Shown: positions 8,534 to 18,050, counted from the stretch's first letter. The stretch is DNA of 64,000 nt from Sphingomonas sp. HDW15A (GCF_011301715.1 NZ_CP049870.1:2238501-2302500), one strand, 5' to 3'. Program-made: numbers and translations. Notes: generated from the letters alone by a model not told the origin.

Positions 8534-9036
8534 GCTGCCAACCCTTCCGCCAGCTCTTCATCGGACATGCGGAAGAGCTGTTCCTTCCATTCTGCGAGGA
8601 GGATCTTCGCCGCTCCCTGGTGTGAAATTTCAGGGTCCTCACCCCGATAGAGGCTGGAGCGGATCGCCGAATTCCAATCGCCGCCGTCCAGTGCCGAGCG
8701 CCACTTGGCGATCCGACCAGACAGCCCCGTGATAAGATTGCGCACAGTCTTGCCGAGCGTCGGGTCGCCGAGCCCGCTTTCGCGCAGCTGGACGTCGAGA
8801 TCGCTCACTAGCAACTCCGTCAGGCGGGGCGACAAAGCGGCTGCAGATTCGCCACCCGCGCCTAGGCGGATGTCCGCGATCGCCAGCAAGGTCGCAAGCA
8901 CGCAATAGCGGCCGTCGAGAGTATCGGGCACGCCGGCGTCGCGGTACCAGCCAGGCTGGCGCGCCGCTCGGACGACGGACTCGTACAGTGCCGTGGCCGG
9001 ATTGACCTCTTGTTTGCGAAACAGGGACAGGACCAT
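8530..9036 (-). CDS. Ubiquinol-cytochrome c chaperone family protein
   Basis: The 168-residue protein matches the CBP3/UQCC-type chaperone family: 'ATALYESVVRAARQPGWYRDAGVPDTLDGRYCVLATLLAIADIRL' in the N-terminal half and 'VSDLDVQLRESGLGDPTLGKTVRNLI' in the middle. Mitochondrial relatives help cytochrome b assemble into the bc1 complex; the bacterial role is inferred from that. It is divergent from bamE across a 110-base gap that must hold both promoters and overlaps the DUF177 gene downstream. Confidence 0.85.
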   Translation of the reverse strand: MVLSLFRKQEVNPATALYESVVRAARQPGWYRDAGVPDTLDGRYCVLATLLAIADIRLGAGGESAAALSPRLTELLVSDLDVQLRESGLGDPTLGKTVRNLITGLSGRIAKWRSALDGGDWNSAIRSSLYRGEDPEISHQGAAKILLAEWKEQLFRMSDEELAEGLAA

Positions 9037-9146
9037 TCAGCTTCCTTTAAGCGCGACCGGGCTTTTCCTCCGCCAGCCGCTTCGCTATCGCATATCGATC
9101 CGCGGCCGCCGCTAGGCAAGCGTTCCGGCGCGAGAATGAGGAGTGA

Positions 9147-9620
9147 ATGGGAATGGCGTCTACCTGGATCAAGCTGGCTGCGGCCGTCACGGCTCTTGGC
9201 CTCGCGTCCGGGTGCGCGATGGGCGTCCAGGATCACCGCGGTTTCGTCATCGACAAGGAACTGGCCCAGGGCATCCAGGTCGGTGTCGACAACAAGGACT
9301 CGGTTACCAAAACGCTCGGCCGTCCGACATTTACGGGCCAGTTCAACCCGAATGACTGGTATTATGTGTCTCAGGACACGCGAACGGTCGCGTTCAAGTC
9401 GCAGCGCGTGCTCGACCAGGACATCCTCCACATCACATTCGACGCCGCTGGCAATGTCGCCGCGATCAACCGCACCGACGAGACGCAGATCGCGTCGATC
9501 GACCCGGTCAAGGACAAGACCCCGACTTTGGGCCGCAAGCGCGGATTCTTCGACGAACTGTTCGGCAACATCGGCGTGTTCAACAGCGGCGCGCTGGGCC
9601 AGACCAATCCAGAGAACTAA
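9147..9620 (+). CDS. bamE: BamE-type outer membrane assembly lipoprotein (SmpA/OmlA family)
   Basis: The 157-residue protein starts with a lipoprotein signal peptide ending in LASGC (cysteine near residue 23). A BamE fold follows, with 'GVDNKDSVTKTLGRPTFTG', 'DWYYVSQDTRTVAF' and 'ITFDAAGNVAAINRT'. It is an accessory subunit of the BAM complex that folds outer membrane beta-barrels. A GAGGAG lies just upstream of the ATG at 9147; a second in-frame ATG at 9153 is possible. The C-terminal 40 residues (RKRGFFDELFGNIG...) form the extension seen in alphaproteobacterial OmlA. Confidence 0.9.
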   Translation: MGMASTWIKLAAAVTALGLASGCAMGVQDHRGFVIDKELAQGIQVGVDNKDSVTKTLGRPTFTGQFNPNDWYYVSQDTRTVAFKSQRVLDQDILHITFDAAGNVAAINRTDETQIASIDPVKDKTPTLGRKRGFFDELFGNIGVFNSGALGQTNPEN

Positions 9621-9657
9621 GCTTTTTCAAGGTCACCGATTGTCCTAGACGGGGCGC

Positions 9658-10419
9658 ATGACCGCGACCCCGCAAGGCATGACCTATGCCGATTATCTGA
9701 AGCTTGATGACGTTCTCGGCGCCCAGGCTCCACTGTCGGACCTGCATGATGAGATGCTGTTCATCATCATCCACCAGACAAAGGAATTGTGGCTGAAGCA
9801 AATGCTTCACGAGGTCGCCCTCGCCTGCCGCCTGATACGCGACGATCATTTCGCAGGTGCGCACAAGGCCCTGTCGCGGGTCAGCCGGATACAGACCGTG
9901 ATGACGATGTCTTGGGACGTGCTGTCGACGCTGACTCCATTCGACTACATGAAGTTCCGCCATGTCCTTGGCACATCGTCGGGCTTCCAGTCGGCCCAGT
10001 TCCGGGAGCTGGAATTCCGCCTGGGAATCAAGGACCCGAAATACCTCGACCTCCTCGAAGGCGGCAGCGCCGGCCGCAGGCGGCTTGAGGCGGCACTAGC
10101 GGAGCCAAGCCTTTGGGACGAGGCCAATGACGCGCTCGGCCGCGCCGGCTTCGACATTTCGACCGAGGATTCGATCCGCGCCGGCTGGCTAGCCGTCTAT
10201 CGCGACGCCGAAGCGCATTTCGATCTCTATGGCTTGGCCGAAAAGCTAGTCGATCTCGACGATTCGCTCGCTGCGTGGCGGCATAAGCACTTGCTGACGG
10301 TCGAACGGATAATCGGCATGAAGCGCGGGACCGGCGGATCGGCCGGCGCTGCTTACTTGCGCGCGACGCTTGAGAAACGTGCCTTCCCGGCATTGTGGGA
10401 CCTGCGCACTGACATATGA
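9658..10419 (+). CDS. kynA: Tryptophan 2,3-dioxygenase
   Basis: The 253-residue haem dioxygenase opens tryptophan to N-formylkynurenine. Visible signatures are 'HDEMLFIIIHQTKELWLK' near residue 29 (with the distal histidine), 'FRHVLGTSSGFQSAQFRELE' near 102, 'WRHKHLLTVERIIG' carrying the proximal haem histidine near 224, and the 'GTGGSAGAAYL' substrate loop near 230. It is slightly shorter than the Xanthomonas enzyme. Its stop overlaps the start of the kynureninase-like gene (ATGA), so the two form a kynurenine pathway unit. I see no kynurenine formamidase nearby. Confidence 0.95.
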   Translation: MTATPQGMTYADYLKLDDVLGAQAPLSDLHDEMLFIIIHQTKELWLKQMLHEVALACRLIRDDHFAGAHKALSRVSRIQTVMTMSWDVLSTLTPFDYMKFRHVLGTSSGFQSAQFRELEFRLGIKDPKYLDLLEGGSAGRRRLEAALAEPSLWDEANDALGRAGFDISTEDSIRAGWLAVYRDAEAHFDLYGLAEKLVDLDDSLAAWRHKHLLTVERIIGMKRGTGGSAGAAYLRATLEKRAFPALWDLRTDI

Positions 10420-11573
10420 GCTTCAAGCACCTCTTTTCCCGCACCCTGGAAGCCGCGCCGGGACGCCTGCATTTCGCAGCGCACAGTCATCATCTGTGGC
10501 CCGACGCCAGCTTCGACGGGCAGGTCGAATGCTGGCAGGATGCCGCCCGCCTTGCCGACGTAAAGTGGGACAAGGTGATGGACTCGGTCTGGCCCGAAGC
10601 CCAGACCTATGTCTCCGACGAGCTTGGTACGGGCGATGCGTCAACCGTCGTTTTCGCGGCAAACACGCATGAGTTGCTTGTCCGGCTGGTCGCGGCTTGC
10701 CCGCGCAGCAATCCGTCGCGCCTGCGCGTCCTGACCAGCGACGGCGAGTTTCATTCGGCACGCCGCCAGTTCGCGCGCTGGCAGGAGGACGGCTGGCTTG
10801 AAGTCGAAACCATTGCCTCCGAGCCGTTCGAGGATTTTACCGAGCGCTTTCTCGCGGCAGCGGGCGCGGGAAACCACGACCTCATCCTCGTCAGCCATGT
10901 ACTGTTCGGAAGTGGCCGGCTGTTCGACGGAGTCGCGCAGCTGGCCACCCTTGCATCTCCCCAAGGACCATGGACCGTGATTGACGGCTACCATGCGTTC
11001 ATGGCCATCCACTGTCCCTATCCCCACGGCGGCGGCGCCTTCTATGTCGGCGGCGGCTACAAATATGCGATGGCTGGCGAAGGCATCGGCTTCATGCATT
11101 GCCCACCTGATTTTGGGCCGCGGCCGCCGATCACCGGATGGTATGCCGAGTTCGGCGAACTCACCGCGCCGCCCGGTGGAGTCGGCTACCGGCAGGACGC
11201 GATGCGCTTCATGGGCGCGACGTTCGATCCATCGGCACTTTACCGCTTCAATGCGATTCGGCGGATGCTGTCCCGGGAAGAGCTCACGACCGCTCGGATC
11301 TCCGCCCACGCAGAGGAGCTTCAGCAGCAAGCACTCGAAGCGCTATCAGCCACCCCTCTCGGCGGAGCCGATTTGCTGAACCCGCTGGATGGCGGACCGC
11401 ACGCGCGGTTCCTGGCGTTTCGATCTGCCAGGGCCGCCTCGTGGCAGAAGCAGCTTCGCGAAAGGCAATGCATCACCGACGTTCGTGGCGACGTCCTACG
11501 GATCGGGTTCGGACTTTATCAGGATTCCGGCGACGTCTCGGCATTGGCGAAAATCGCTGCCGATCTCGATTAG
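10416..11573 (+). CDS. Kynureninase-like PLP enzyme (aminotransferase class V fold)
   Basis: The 385-residue protein has a class V PLP fold, with the PLP-binding segment 'VIDGYHAF' (Asp near residue 190) and the Schiff-base lysine in 'GGGYKYAMAGEG' (Lys near 216). Coupling to kynA argues that it cleaves kynurenine to anthranilate and alanine. The N-terminus (MSFKHLFSRTLEAAPGRLHFAAHSHHLWP) differs from classical KynU, so I give no gene symbol. It is a kynureninase by context and fold. Its final 4 bases overlap the convergent TetR gene. Confidence 0.8.
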   Translation: MSFKHLFSRTLEAAPGRLHFAAHSHHLWPDASFDGQVECWQDAARLADVKWDKVMDSVWPEAQTYVSDELGTGDASTVVFAANTHELLVRLVAACPRSNPSRLRVLTSDGEFHSARRQFARWQEDGWLEVETIASEPFEDFTERFLAAAGAGNHDLILVSHVLFGSGRLFDGVAQLATLASPQGPWTVIDGYHAFMAIHCPYPHGGGAFYVGGGYKYAMAGEGIGFMHCPPDFGPRPPITGWYAEFGELTAPPGGVGYRQDAMRFMGATFDPSALYRFNAIRRMLSREELTTARISAHAEELQQQALEALSATPLGGADLLNPLDGGPHARFLAFRSARAASWQKQLRERQCITDVRGDVLRIGFGLYQDSGDVSALAKIAADLD

Positions 11574-12214
11574 CGCTTCAGTCCTTCGGCCAGCAGGCGA
11601 TTGACTTCGTCTGCGATCCGCTCCGGCTGCTCGCTCGACCACACGCCGAAGCGAAGTCCCAGGAAGACGTTCATACCCATCAGCGCCCAGGCCCAGGTTT
11701 CCAGCGTCCCGGAATCGGCGTCTCGAAGATCGCCGGCGTCGACACCGGCTTTCAGGCGTGCCGCAATACGATCGGCGGTCGTCTCATAGTGGCGGCGAAA
11801 GCCTTCGGGGTCGACGAACTCCGCTTCGTCGACGATCCGGTAGACTTCCTTGTGATCGGCAACGAAGCGGAGATAGGCGGCTAGCGCACGGCGTTCTCCG
11901 TCCAGCGCATCCCTCGCTTCCGCGAAGGCCGGGGCGACCAGATCGCGAACCTTGCCAGACATGTCCTGAACGAGCGCTGCGAACAGCGCCTCCTTGCTAT
12001 CGAAGTATGTGTAGAAGGTGCCCAGAGCGACCTTGGCCCTGCTGGTGATGCCAACAATCGACGTTTCCGCGAATCCGCGCTCGCCGAATTCGGCGATGGC
12101 CGCATCGAGGATCTTGCGCAACGTCCGTTCGCCACGCGCGGTCCGCGGGGCCTTGCCCTCACCAGCCATCCCGGCCGCGCTGTCGGTCGGTCTTTTCGCC
12201 GTCCCCTCGGCCAT
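11570..12214 (-). CDS. TetR/AcrR family transcriptional regulator
   Basis: The 214-residue regulator has a TetR HTH at about residues 30-77 ('ILDAAIAEFGERGFAETSIVGITSRAKVALGTFYTYFDSKEALFAAL') and a helical ligand-binding C-terminal domain. It is transcribed away from the TonB receptor / hydrolase / MFS cluster, and overlapping palindromes lie in the 155-base space between them. It therefore probably represses that cluster and itself until a ligand binds. The ligand is unknown. Confidence 0.9.
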   Translation of the reverse strand: MAEGTAKRPTDSAAGMAGEGKAPRTARGERTLRKILDAAIAEFGERGFAETSIVGITSRAKVALGTFYTYFDSKEALFAALVQDMSGKVRDLVAPAFAEARDALDGERRALAAYLRFVADHKEVYRIVDEAEFVDPEGFRRHYETTADRIAARLKAGVDAGDLRDADSGTLETWAWALMGMNVFLGLRFGVWSSEQPERIADEVNRLLAEGLKR

Positions 12215-12281
12215 CGCACTCCCCCCTCAAGCGTTGCCTCGGCGCCCCGGCAAATTCCTAAACCCGAGCCCCTAGATTTCA

Positions 12282-12304
12282 CAAGTTGAAACTTGGTTCA
12301 ACTT
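12282..12304. promoter_or_regulatory. Two overlapping palindromes between TetR gene and TonB receptor gene (candidate operator)
   Basis: CAAGTTGAAACTTG (12282-12295) is a perfect 6-2-6 palindrome. AAGTTGAA at 12283-12290 is also repeated in inverted form as TTCAACTT at 12297-12304 (8-6-8). Three AAGTT-type half-sites thus sit on one short stretch, which would suit two TetR dimers or alternative registers. The position between divergent genes is the classic place for a TetR operator. Confidence 0.7.
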
Positions 12305-12369
12305 TCATTACGTTCCGATGACGGTAGGCGACCCGCTCTTCGGGCTGGGCGCTTGAGAGAGGGGACCGA

Positions 12370-14700
12370 ATGATGACGATGACCGCTTTTGCGCGTGCTT
12401 TCCTTTTGGCTTCGGCAGCGACGATGGCCGGTCCGGCCTGGTCGCAGGCTACCGAAGAACCGAGCCCGCCCGCTGAGAACCCGGCGCCGGCAGCGGAAGA
12501 GGCGCAGGCCGCCGCGGATGCCACTTCGAACGGTGAGGAGATCGTGGTCACCGCCCGCCGGGTCGAAGAATCGATTCAACGCGTGCCGTCGTCGATCAGC
12601 GCTTTCACGGAGCGCTCGCTTGACCGCATCCAGGCGACGGACACGACCGGTCTCCAGGGCGCCGTCCCCAACCTCAATATCGTCCAGGGCCGCGGTTCCT
12701 CGAATGCGACGAACATTTTTATCCGGGGCATCGGTCAGCCGGACGCCCTGCAGACCTTCGATCCTGCAGTCGGTGTCTATGTCGACGACGTTTACCTGTC
12801 GCGTATTCGCGGCAACCAGCTCGACCTTCTCGATCTCGAGCGATTGGAGGTTCTTCGCGGTCCGCAGGGTACGCTCTACGGCAAGAACACCATTGGCGGG
12901 GCGATCAAGTTCGTCACTCGCAAGCCCGGCGATTCGCTCCGCGCCAACGGCAGCATCACCCTCGGAAGCTACAACCAGTTCGACTTGAAGGGCGCAGTCT
13001 CGGGCCCGCTCAGCGATTACATCGGTGCCGGGGTGTCCTTCATGCGCGCCAAGCGCGACGGCTTCGTGGAGGACGAGGGCGATGGCCGCGAATACAACAA
13101 CCGCGACACCTTCGCCGGCCGCGCAGTGGTCGCGATCACTCCGACTGATCGACTTCGCTTCGACCTGACCGCAGACGTCAGCAAGGACGACGCCAAGCTC
13201 AACGTCGGCCGCCCGCTCAACAACCTCGTCCAGTTCTCGGGCAACGTGCTCGTCGTCGACGAACCGGTCGGATCGGGCAGCTACGATTGGGAAGTGCGGA
13301 CGACGCCCGGTTTCCCCAACTCGACCAAGCTTACCCACTATGGTTTCTCGGGTACCGCGGCCTTCGAGTTGACGGACGAGCTTACCGTCAAGTCGATCAC
13401 CGCTTACCGCAATCTCAAGACCGACGATTATATCGATATCGACGCCACCCAATATGAGGTTGGCGACGTCTTCGTCGGGGTCGACCAGAACCAGACCAGC
13501 CAGGAATTCCAGCTGCTCTACAGCGGTGAACGGCTGAACGCCGTGGCAGGCTTCTATTATCTCCAGGAGCGCATCGAGTCGCACCAGGAGGCCTACGCCG
13601 ACGACCTGCTCGGCACCTTCTTTGGCGGCGGCACTTTCCTTCGGACGGTCGACGACGAGCTGGATACGCGAAGCCTAGCCGCCTTCGCCAACGGCAGCTA
13701 CGAGATCGTCCCGAACCTCCGCCTGTCGGCCGGCATCCGCTTCACGCGCGAGCACAAGGACTATTTCCGGACGACTTCGACCTTCTCGTCGAACCCGATT
13801 TTCACGTCGCTCGTCCCGCTCGAATTCGCTCCGGACAAAACGTGGACCGACACCTCGCCGATGGCCAGCATCGACTGGCAGGCGACCCCGAACCTGATGC
13901 TGTACGGACGGGTGGCAAAGGGCTTCAAATCGGGAGGCTTCAACGGCCGCGCCAACAGTGCGACGGAGCGCACGGCCTATGATCCGGAAACCGCGCTATC
14001 ATGGGAAGCCGGATTCAAGAGCCGACTGTTCGGCCAGTTGACGCTCAATGGCGCTGCCTTCACCTCAACCTACAAGGATTTCCAGGCGCGCGTGTCGGGC
14101 ACGGAGGATGTCCTCGGTATCCCGACCCCGACGCTATCGGTGCTCAATGCGGGCAAGCTCAAGATCAACGGTGCAGAGCTGGAAGCCGCCTGGACTCCAA
14201 TCGACAATCTCCTGCTGGATACGCAGATCGGTTATCTCGATGCCGAGTATAAGGACTTCGATGACGTCCGCTTCACCAATTGCTGCGATGGCAGCCGCGC
14301 CTTCCAGACTCCCGCCTTCGCACCGAAGTGGACCGTGCGCGTGGGCGCTCAGTACGGCTTCGATCTCGGCTCTGCGGGCACGATCACGATCGGCGCCCAA
14401 ACCCGGCACAAGTCGCGGACTGCGCTTGCTGTCGATAATACGCTCGTCATCGGCACCGGGCCTGGCGCCGGCACGCGGTCGGAAATCGACGGACTGTTTC
14501 AGAAGGGCTACTGGGTGCACGATGCCCGGATCGTCTACGAAACGGCGAACAAGCACTGGGAGCTTGGGCTTTACGGCAACAACCTGTCGGACCGGGCCTA
14601 CAAAACCGACGCTCAGGAATTTTCGTCGGTCGGTGGTGTCCGCACCGTTTATTACGGCGCGCCGCGGACGATCTCGCTCAAGCTGACTGCGCGATACTAA
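12370..14700 (+). CDS. TonB-dependent outer membrane receptor
   Basis: The 776-residue protein has a signal peptide ending near 'GPAWSQA', a Pro/Ala/Glu-rich linker, and a TonB-box-like 'EEIVVTARRVEE' near residue 57. A plug domain follows ('RVPSSISAFTERSLDRIQATDT ... FIRGIGQ ... VYVDDVYLSRIRGNQLDLLDLERLEVLRGPQGTLYGKNTIGGAIKFVTRKP'). A beta-barrel comes next and ends in an aromatic-poor strand finishing ARY. It would import an unknown large ligand powered by TonB. With the downstream alpha/beta hydrolase and MFS gene, and the divergent TetR regulator, it forms an uptake-and-hydrolysis cluster of a kind common in sphingomonads. Confidence 0.93.
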   Translation: MMTMTAFARAFLLASAATMAGPAWSQATEEPSPPAENPAPAAEEAQAAADATSNGEEIVVTARRVEESIQRVPSSISAFTERSLDRIQATDTTGLQGAVPNLNIVQGRGSSNATNIFIRGIGQPDALQTFDPAVGVYVDDVYLSRIRGNQLDLLDLERLEVLRGPQGTLYGKNTIGGAIKFVTRKPGDSLRANGSITLGSYNQFDLKGAVSGPLSDYIGAGVSFMRAKRDGFVEDEGDGREYNNRDTFAGRAVVAITPTDRLRFDLTADVSKDDAKLNVGRPLNNLVQFSGNVLVVDEPVGSGSYDWEVRTTPGFPNSTKLTHYGFSGTAAFELTDELTVKSITAYRNLKTDDYIDIDATQYEVGDVFVGVDQNQTSQEFQLLYSGERLNAVAGFYYLQERIESHQEAYADDLLGTFFGGGTFLRTVDDELDTRSLAAFANGSYEIVPNLRLSAGIRFTREHKDYFRTTSTFSSNPIFTSLVPLEFAPDKTWTDTSPMASIDWQATPNLMLYGRVAKGFKSGGFNGRANSATERTAYDPETALSWEAGFKSRLFGQLTLNGAAFTSTYKDFQARVSGTEDVLGIPTPTLSVLNAGKLKINGAELEAAWTPIDNLLLDTQIGYLDAEYKDFDDVRFTNCCDGSRAFQTPAFAPKWTVRVGAQYGFDLGSAGTITIGAQTRHKSRTALAVDNTLVIGTGPGAGTRSEIDGLFQKGYWVHDARIVYETANKHWELGLYGNNLSDRAYKTDAQEFSSVGGVRTVYYGAPRTISLKLTARY

Positions 14701-14721
14701 GGCCAGGGCAGGGAAACTCCC

Positions 14722-15590
14722 ATGTCCGAGTCTACCGGCCTTCGCTGGACGTCGTTCGACGGCTTACGGCTGTTCGCCCGCGATTATCGTGGGACGGACG
14801 ACGACCAGCGGCTGCCGGTCATCTGCCTTCACGGGCTGACCCGCAACAGCCGCGACTTCGAGAACCTGGCGCCGATACTGGCGGCGGAAGGACGGCGAGT
14901 CATCGCTCCGGACATTCGGGCCGCGGCCTTTCCGACAGAAGCGCGGATCCGCGCCGTTATCACCCGGGCATTTACGCCAGGGATATCGCCGCGCTTTTAG
15001 ACCAAGTGAAGATAGACCGCGCCATTTTTCTCGGCACGTCGATGGGCGGCCTCATAACCATGGCGCTTGCCGGCCGCCGCCTGCGCAGCATTGCCGGGGC
15101 AATCCTCAACGAGGCCGGTCCGGAGGTAGACCCGCGGGGGATCGCGCGAATTCTCTCATATGTCGGCGATGCCGGTCCGTTCTCAACCTGGGGGGAAGCA
15201 GCGGATTATCTCCGCGAGATCAATTCCGTGGCCTTCCCTGCGTTTGACGAGAGGGACTGGAGCGAACTCGCCGATCGCCTTTTTCACGAGGAGGGCGGGA
15301 AGATTGTCGCTTATTGCGACCCGGCTATTGCCGCCCCGCTGAGCAAACCGCCGCCTCGGCTCGCCAAGCCTATCGCGCACTGGCTGTTTCGTCGCCTCGC
15401 GCGCAGGCTGCCGACGCTGCTGATCCGCGGTGCGATCTCAGATGTCGTCACCGCCCCGATTGCGGAGCGAATGAAGAAGGCTGCTCCGCACCTGGAAGAG
15501 GCGGTCGTTCCAGGGGTCGGGCATGCTCCCACGCTTTCCGAGCCGGAGGCACTGGCCGCTATTCGCGACTTCCTCGCTCGCTTCCCGTGA
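14722..15590 (+). CDS. Alpha/beta hydrolase (split by an apparent 1-base deletion)
   Basis: The first 66 residues (to 'RVIAPDIR') are in the frame of the ATG at 14722. The rest is in another frame and continues 'GRGLSDRSADPRRYHPG ... LLDQVKIDRAIFLGTSMGGLITMALAG' with the nucleophile elbow GTSMGG. Adding one G to the GGG at 14918-14920 restores a normal protein of about 289 residues with a conserved 'PDIRGRG' loop. The catalytic His is in 'PGVGHAPTLSEPEAL'. Probable role: hydrolysis of an ester or lactone taken up by the neighbouring receptor. Given the other shifts in the window I favour a sequence error over a dead gene. Confidence 0.8.
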
Positions 15591-15666
15591 TTCGCGCAGG
15601 GTTGCGGAGCGTTTTGTCAGCCGTCATGACAAGGGGCCGGCCGTCATCAGGAAAGGGCCCCCGCCA

Positions 15667-16937
15667 GTGAACGCACAACGTCTCGTCGCGGGCGCAACCC
15701 GAACCTCGTGCTCGGCTTCCTGCTCATCGCCTACATCTTCAATTTCCTCGACCGGCAGATTCTTGGAATTCTCGCCGGGCCGATCATCGCCGATCTCAAG
15801 CTCACGGATGCGCAGTTCGGAGCGATCGGCGGAATCGCCTTCGCGATCCTCTATTCCTTCCTTGGAATCCCGCTGGCGATGCTCGCTGACCGGACTAGCA
15901 GGAGCCGAGTCATCGCCGGTTCGCTGGCCGTGTGGAGCGCCTTCACGGCCCTGTGCGGATCCGCCACGAGCTTCATCCAGCTGTTCATCTTCCGACTCGG
16001 CGTCGGCGTAGGCGAGGCGGGCGGCGTGGCACCGGCCTATGCGCTCATCGCCGATTATTTCCCGCCGCAGCGGCGGGCCCGGGCGCTTGCCATCTTCTCG
16101 CTTGGAATTCCGCTCGGTCTGGCGTTGGGAACCCTGATCGGTGCCTATCTCGCCGCATGGGTTAACTGGCGCGCGGCGTTCATCGTCATGGGTGCAGCAG
16201 GCGTCCTGCTTGCTCCAATAATGCTCTGGGTCGTACGCGATGTTCCGCGTCCGAAGACGCCGAGCGCAGCCGCTCCGCGCCTTTCGGAAACCTTCCCGCT
16301 AATCGCCAGGAAGCCGGCCTTCTGGCTGATGGCGGCCGCCGCATCATGCAGTTCGCTTGCCGGTTACGGGCTGGCCCTTTGGACGCCCTCAGTGCTTGAG
16401 CGGAGCTTCGGGTTCTCGCTGATCGAGCGCGGCCAGTTTCTCGCTTCGATCTTCCTGATCGGCGGCACTGCCGGCGTTTTTCTCGGCGGCGTCCTAGCGG
16501 ACAAGCTCGGGGCAGGAGACAAGCGCTGGTACGCTTGGCTACCGGCCGTCGCCTGGCTGGTAACCGCACCGCTCTTCGCCTTGGGCCTACTATCCGAGAA
16601 CGCCACGGCGGCCTGGCTGCTGCTGCTTATTCCCAATGCGCTCAACATCCTGTGGCTTGGGCCCGTCACCACCGCAGTCCAGCACCTCGTCCCGCAGCAG
16701 CTGCGATCCACGGCTTCCGCCAGCTTCCTGCTGATCAACAACTTTATCGGTCTTGGCGTCGGCCCGACGCTGATCGGCTGGCTTTCGGACAACTATAAGG
16801 TTCGCTTCGGCGACGAGGCGCTGCGCTATGCCTCGGTAAGCGTGATTGGTTTCTATGTCCTGGCCGCCTTGCTGATGTTTCTGGCTTCGCGCCGAATTAC
16901 CCAGACATGGGTTGAGGACGAAGCCGCGCCCGCTTGA
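15667..16937 (+). CDS. MFS transporter (Spinster-like); start probably shifted by a 1-base deletion
   Basis: From the GTG at 15708 the frame gives 409 residues with twelve hydrophobic spans and MFS loop motifs ('FNFLDRQILGILAGPI', 'LADRTSRSRVIAG'). Starting there would leave almost nothing ahead of the first span. A GTG at 15667, with GAAAGGG 9 bases upstream, enters the same frame if one G is added to the GGG at 15690-15692, giving MNAQRLVAGRNPNLVLGFLL. I prefer this start. The gene completes the TonB receptor / hydrolase / permease set and probably moves the released product across the inner membrane. Confidence 0.8.
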
Positions 16938-17015
16938 ACCTTTGCCTTTCGTCCCTGTGAACGGCGCTGGAACGCTGTGTTCCACCGACCGTTAGGGACG
17001 CGAAAGGAATTTTCG

Positions 17016-18016
17016 ATGCGTAACTGGATTCTCGCGGCAGGCGCCGCGGCGCTTGCGTTGACGGCACCTGCCTTGGCTGACCCCAACAAGGGCGGAAAAG
17101 GACAGGGCAGCGGTCATCAAGGTCACAATCCGGGCCCGAAGGCAGAACGCGGTGGCGGCAAGCCGGGTCATGGCGGCGATCACGCTATCCGCCAGGGCAA
17201 GCCCGACCGCATGGAGCGTCAGGCGGCGGCCCGATCCGATGGCGGCCGCGATGGCAAACCGCATCATGCTGGGATCGAAAGTCGCGGAACCGAAAAAGCT
17301 CGGAGCGCCAATGCCCGCTTGGTCCATGGCAGCAAGGCCGTGATCGTCGGCGACGACGGCGAAGTGCGGGTAGTCCGCCGAAATTTCGATGGGGGTGCTT
17401 TCTTCCGAAATGGCCGAGTACCCTTCGATTGCCCGCCGGGCCTCGACCGAAAGGACAATGGCTGCTTGCCCCGGGGCAGGCGAGAAAGCTGCTTGGCGCG
17501 CCTCTGGCCATGGCCTTCGCCGACGACCGAATTCCGGTTCAGTATCGCAATTGGTATCCGGACAACGACAATTTCTATTACCGCAGCGGCGACGGTTTCA
17601 TCTACCGCGTGAACCGCTCCAACAACCTCGTAGACGGCCTCATCCCACTGTTCGGCGGCGGCTATTACGCCGTCGGCGATCCCTGGCCGCAGACCTACAA
17701 TTTCTACAACGTACCGACGCAGTACCAGTCTTACTGGCCTGATGGCGGCGATTATGGATACCGCTACAGCGATGGAGCGATCTATCGGCTCGATCCGTCG
17801 ACCAACGCGGTGAACGCCATCGTTGCGCTGCTCGCCGGGGACCTAGGCGTAGGCAGCAGGCTCCCCGACGGATACGACGTTTACAACGTGCCGATATCCT
17901 ATCGAACGCAATATGCGGACACGCCGGACGCCTGGTACCGCTACAACGACGGTTACATTTATCGCGTCGACCCGACGACGCGGCTGATCACGGCCGTCAT
18001 CGACGCCATCGTCTAG
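17016..18016 (+). CDS. Secreted protein with three C-terminal tyrosine-rich repeats, RcnB-like (split by 1-base deletion)
   Basis: A signal peptide (MRNWILAAGAAALALTAPALA) leads into a Gly/His/Lys-rich, probably disordered stretch (residues 22-100). The frame breaks at the CCCC of 17469-17472: adding one C joins 'GLDRKDNGCLP' to 'PGQARKLLGAPLAMAF'. The C-terminal part carries three related units of about 60 residues ('FYYRSGDGFIYRVN', 'YGYRYSDGAIYRLDP', 'WYRYNDGYIYRVDP'), which recall the RcnB family of periplasmic proteins. AAAGGA lies 7 bases before the ATG. Function unknown; the repeated modules may bind a metal or the envelope. Confidence 0.7.
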
Positions 18017-18050
18017 AGTTTCATCCATCAACAGCTCGAGGAGCCATCTC

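Noticed and set aside
12298..13584. Long minus-strand open frame (428 codons) under the TonB receptor gene
   Set aside because: It mirrors codon positions of a clear receptor gene; such shadows are common in high-GC DNA, and its composition (Glu/Val/Ala/Arg-rich, no motifs) fits none.
14722..15590. Genuine pseudogene of the alpha/beta hydrolase
   Set aside because: Both halves keep clean family motifs on either side of a single missing G, and the same error type recurs in essential genes across the window.
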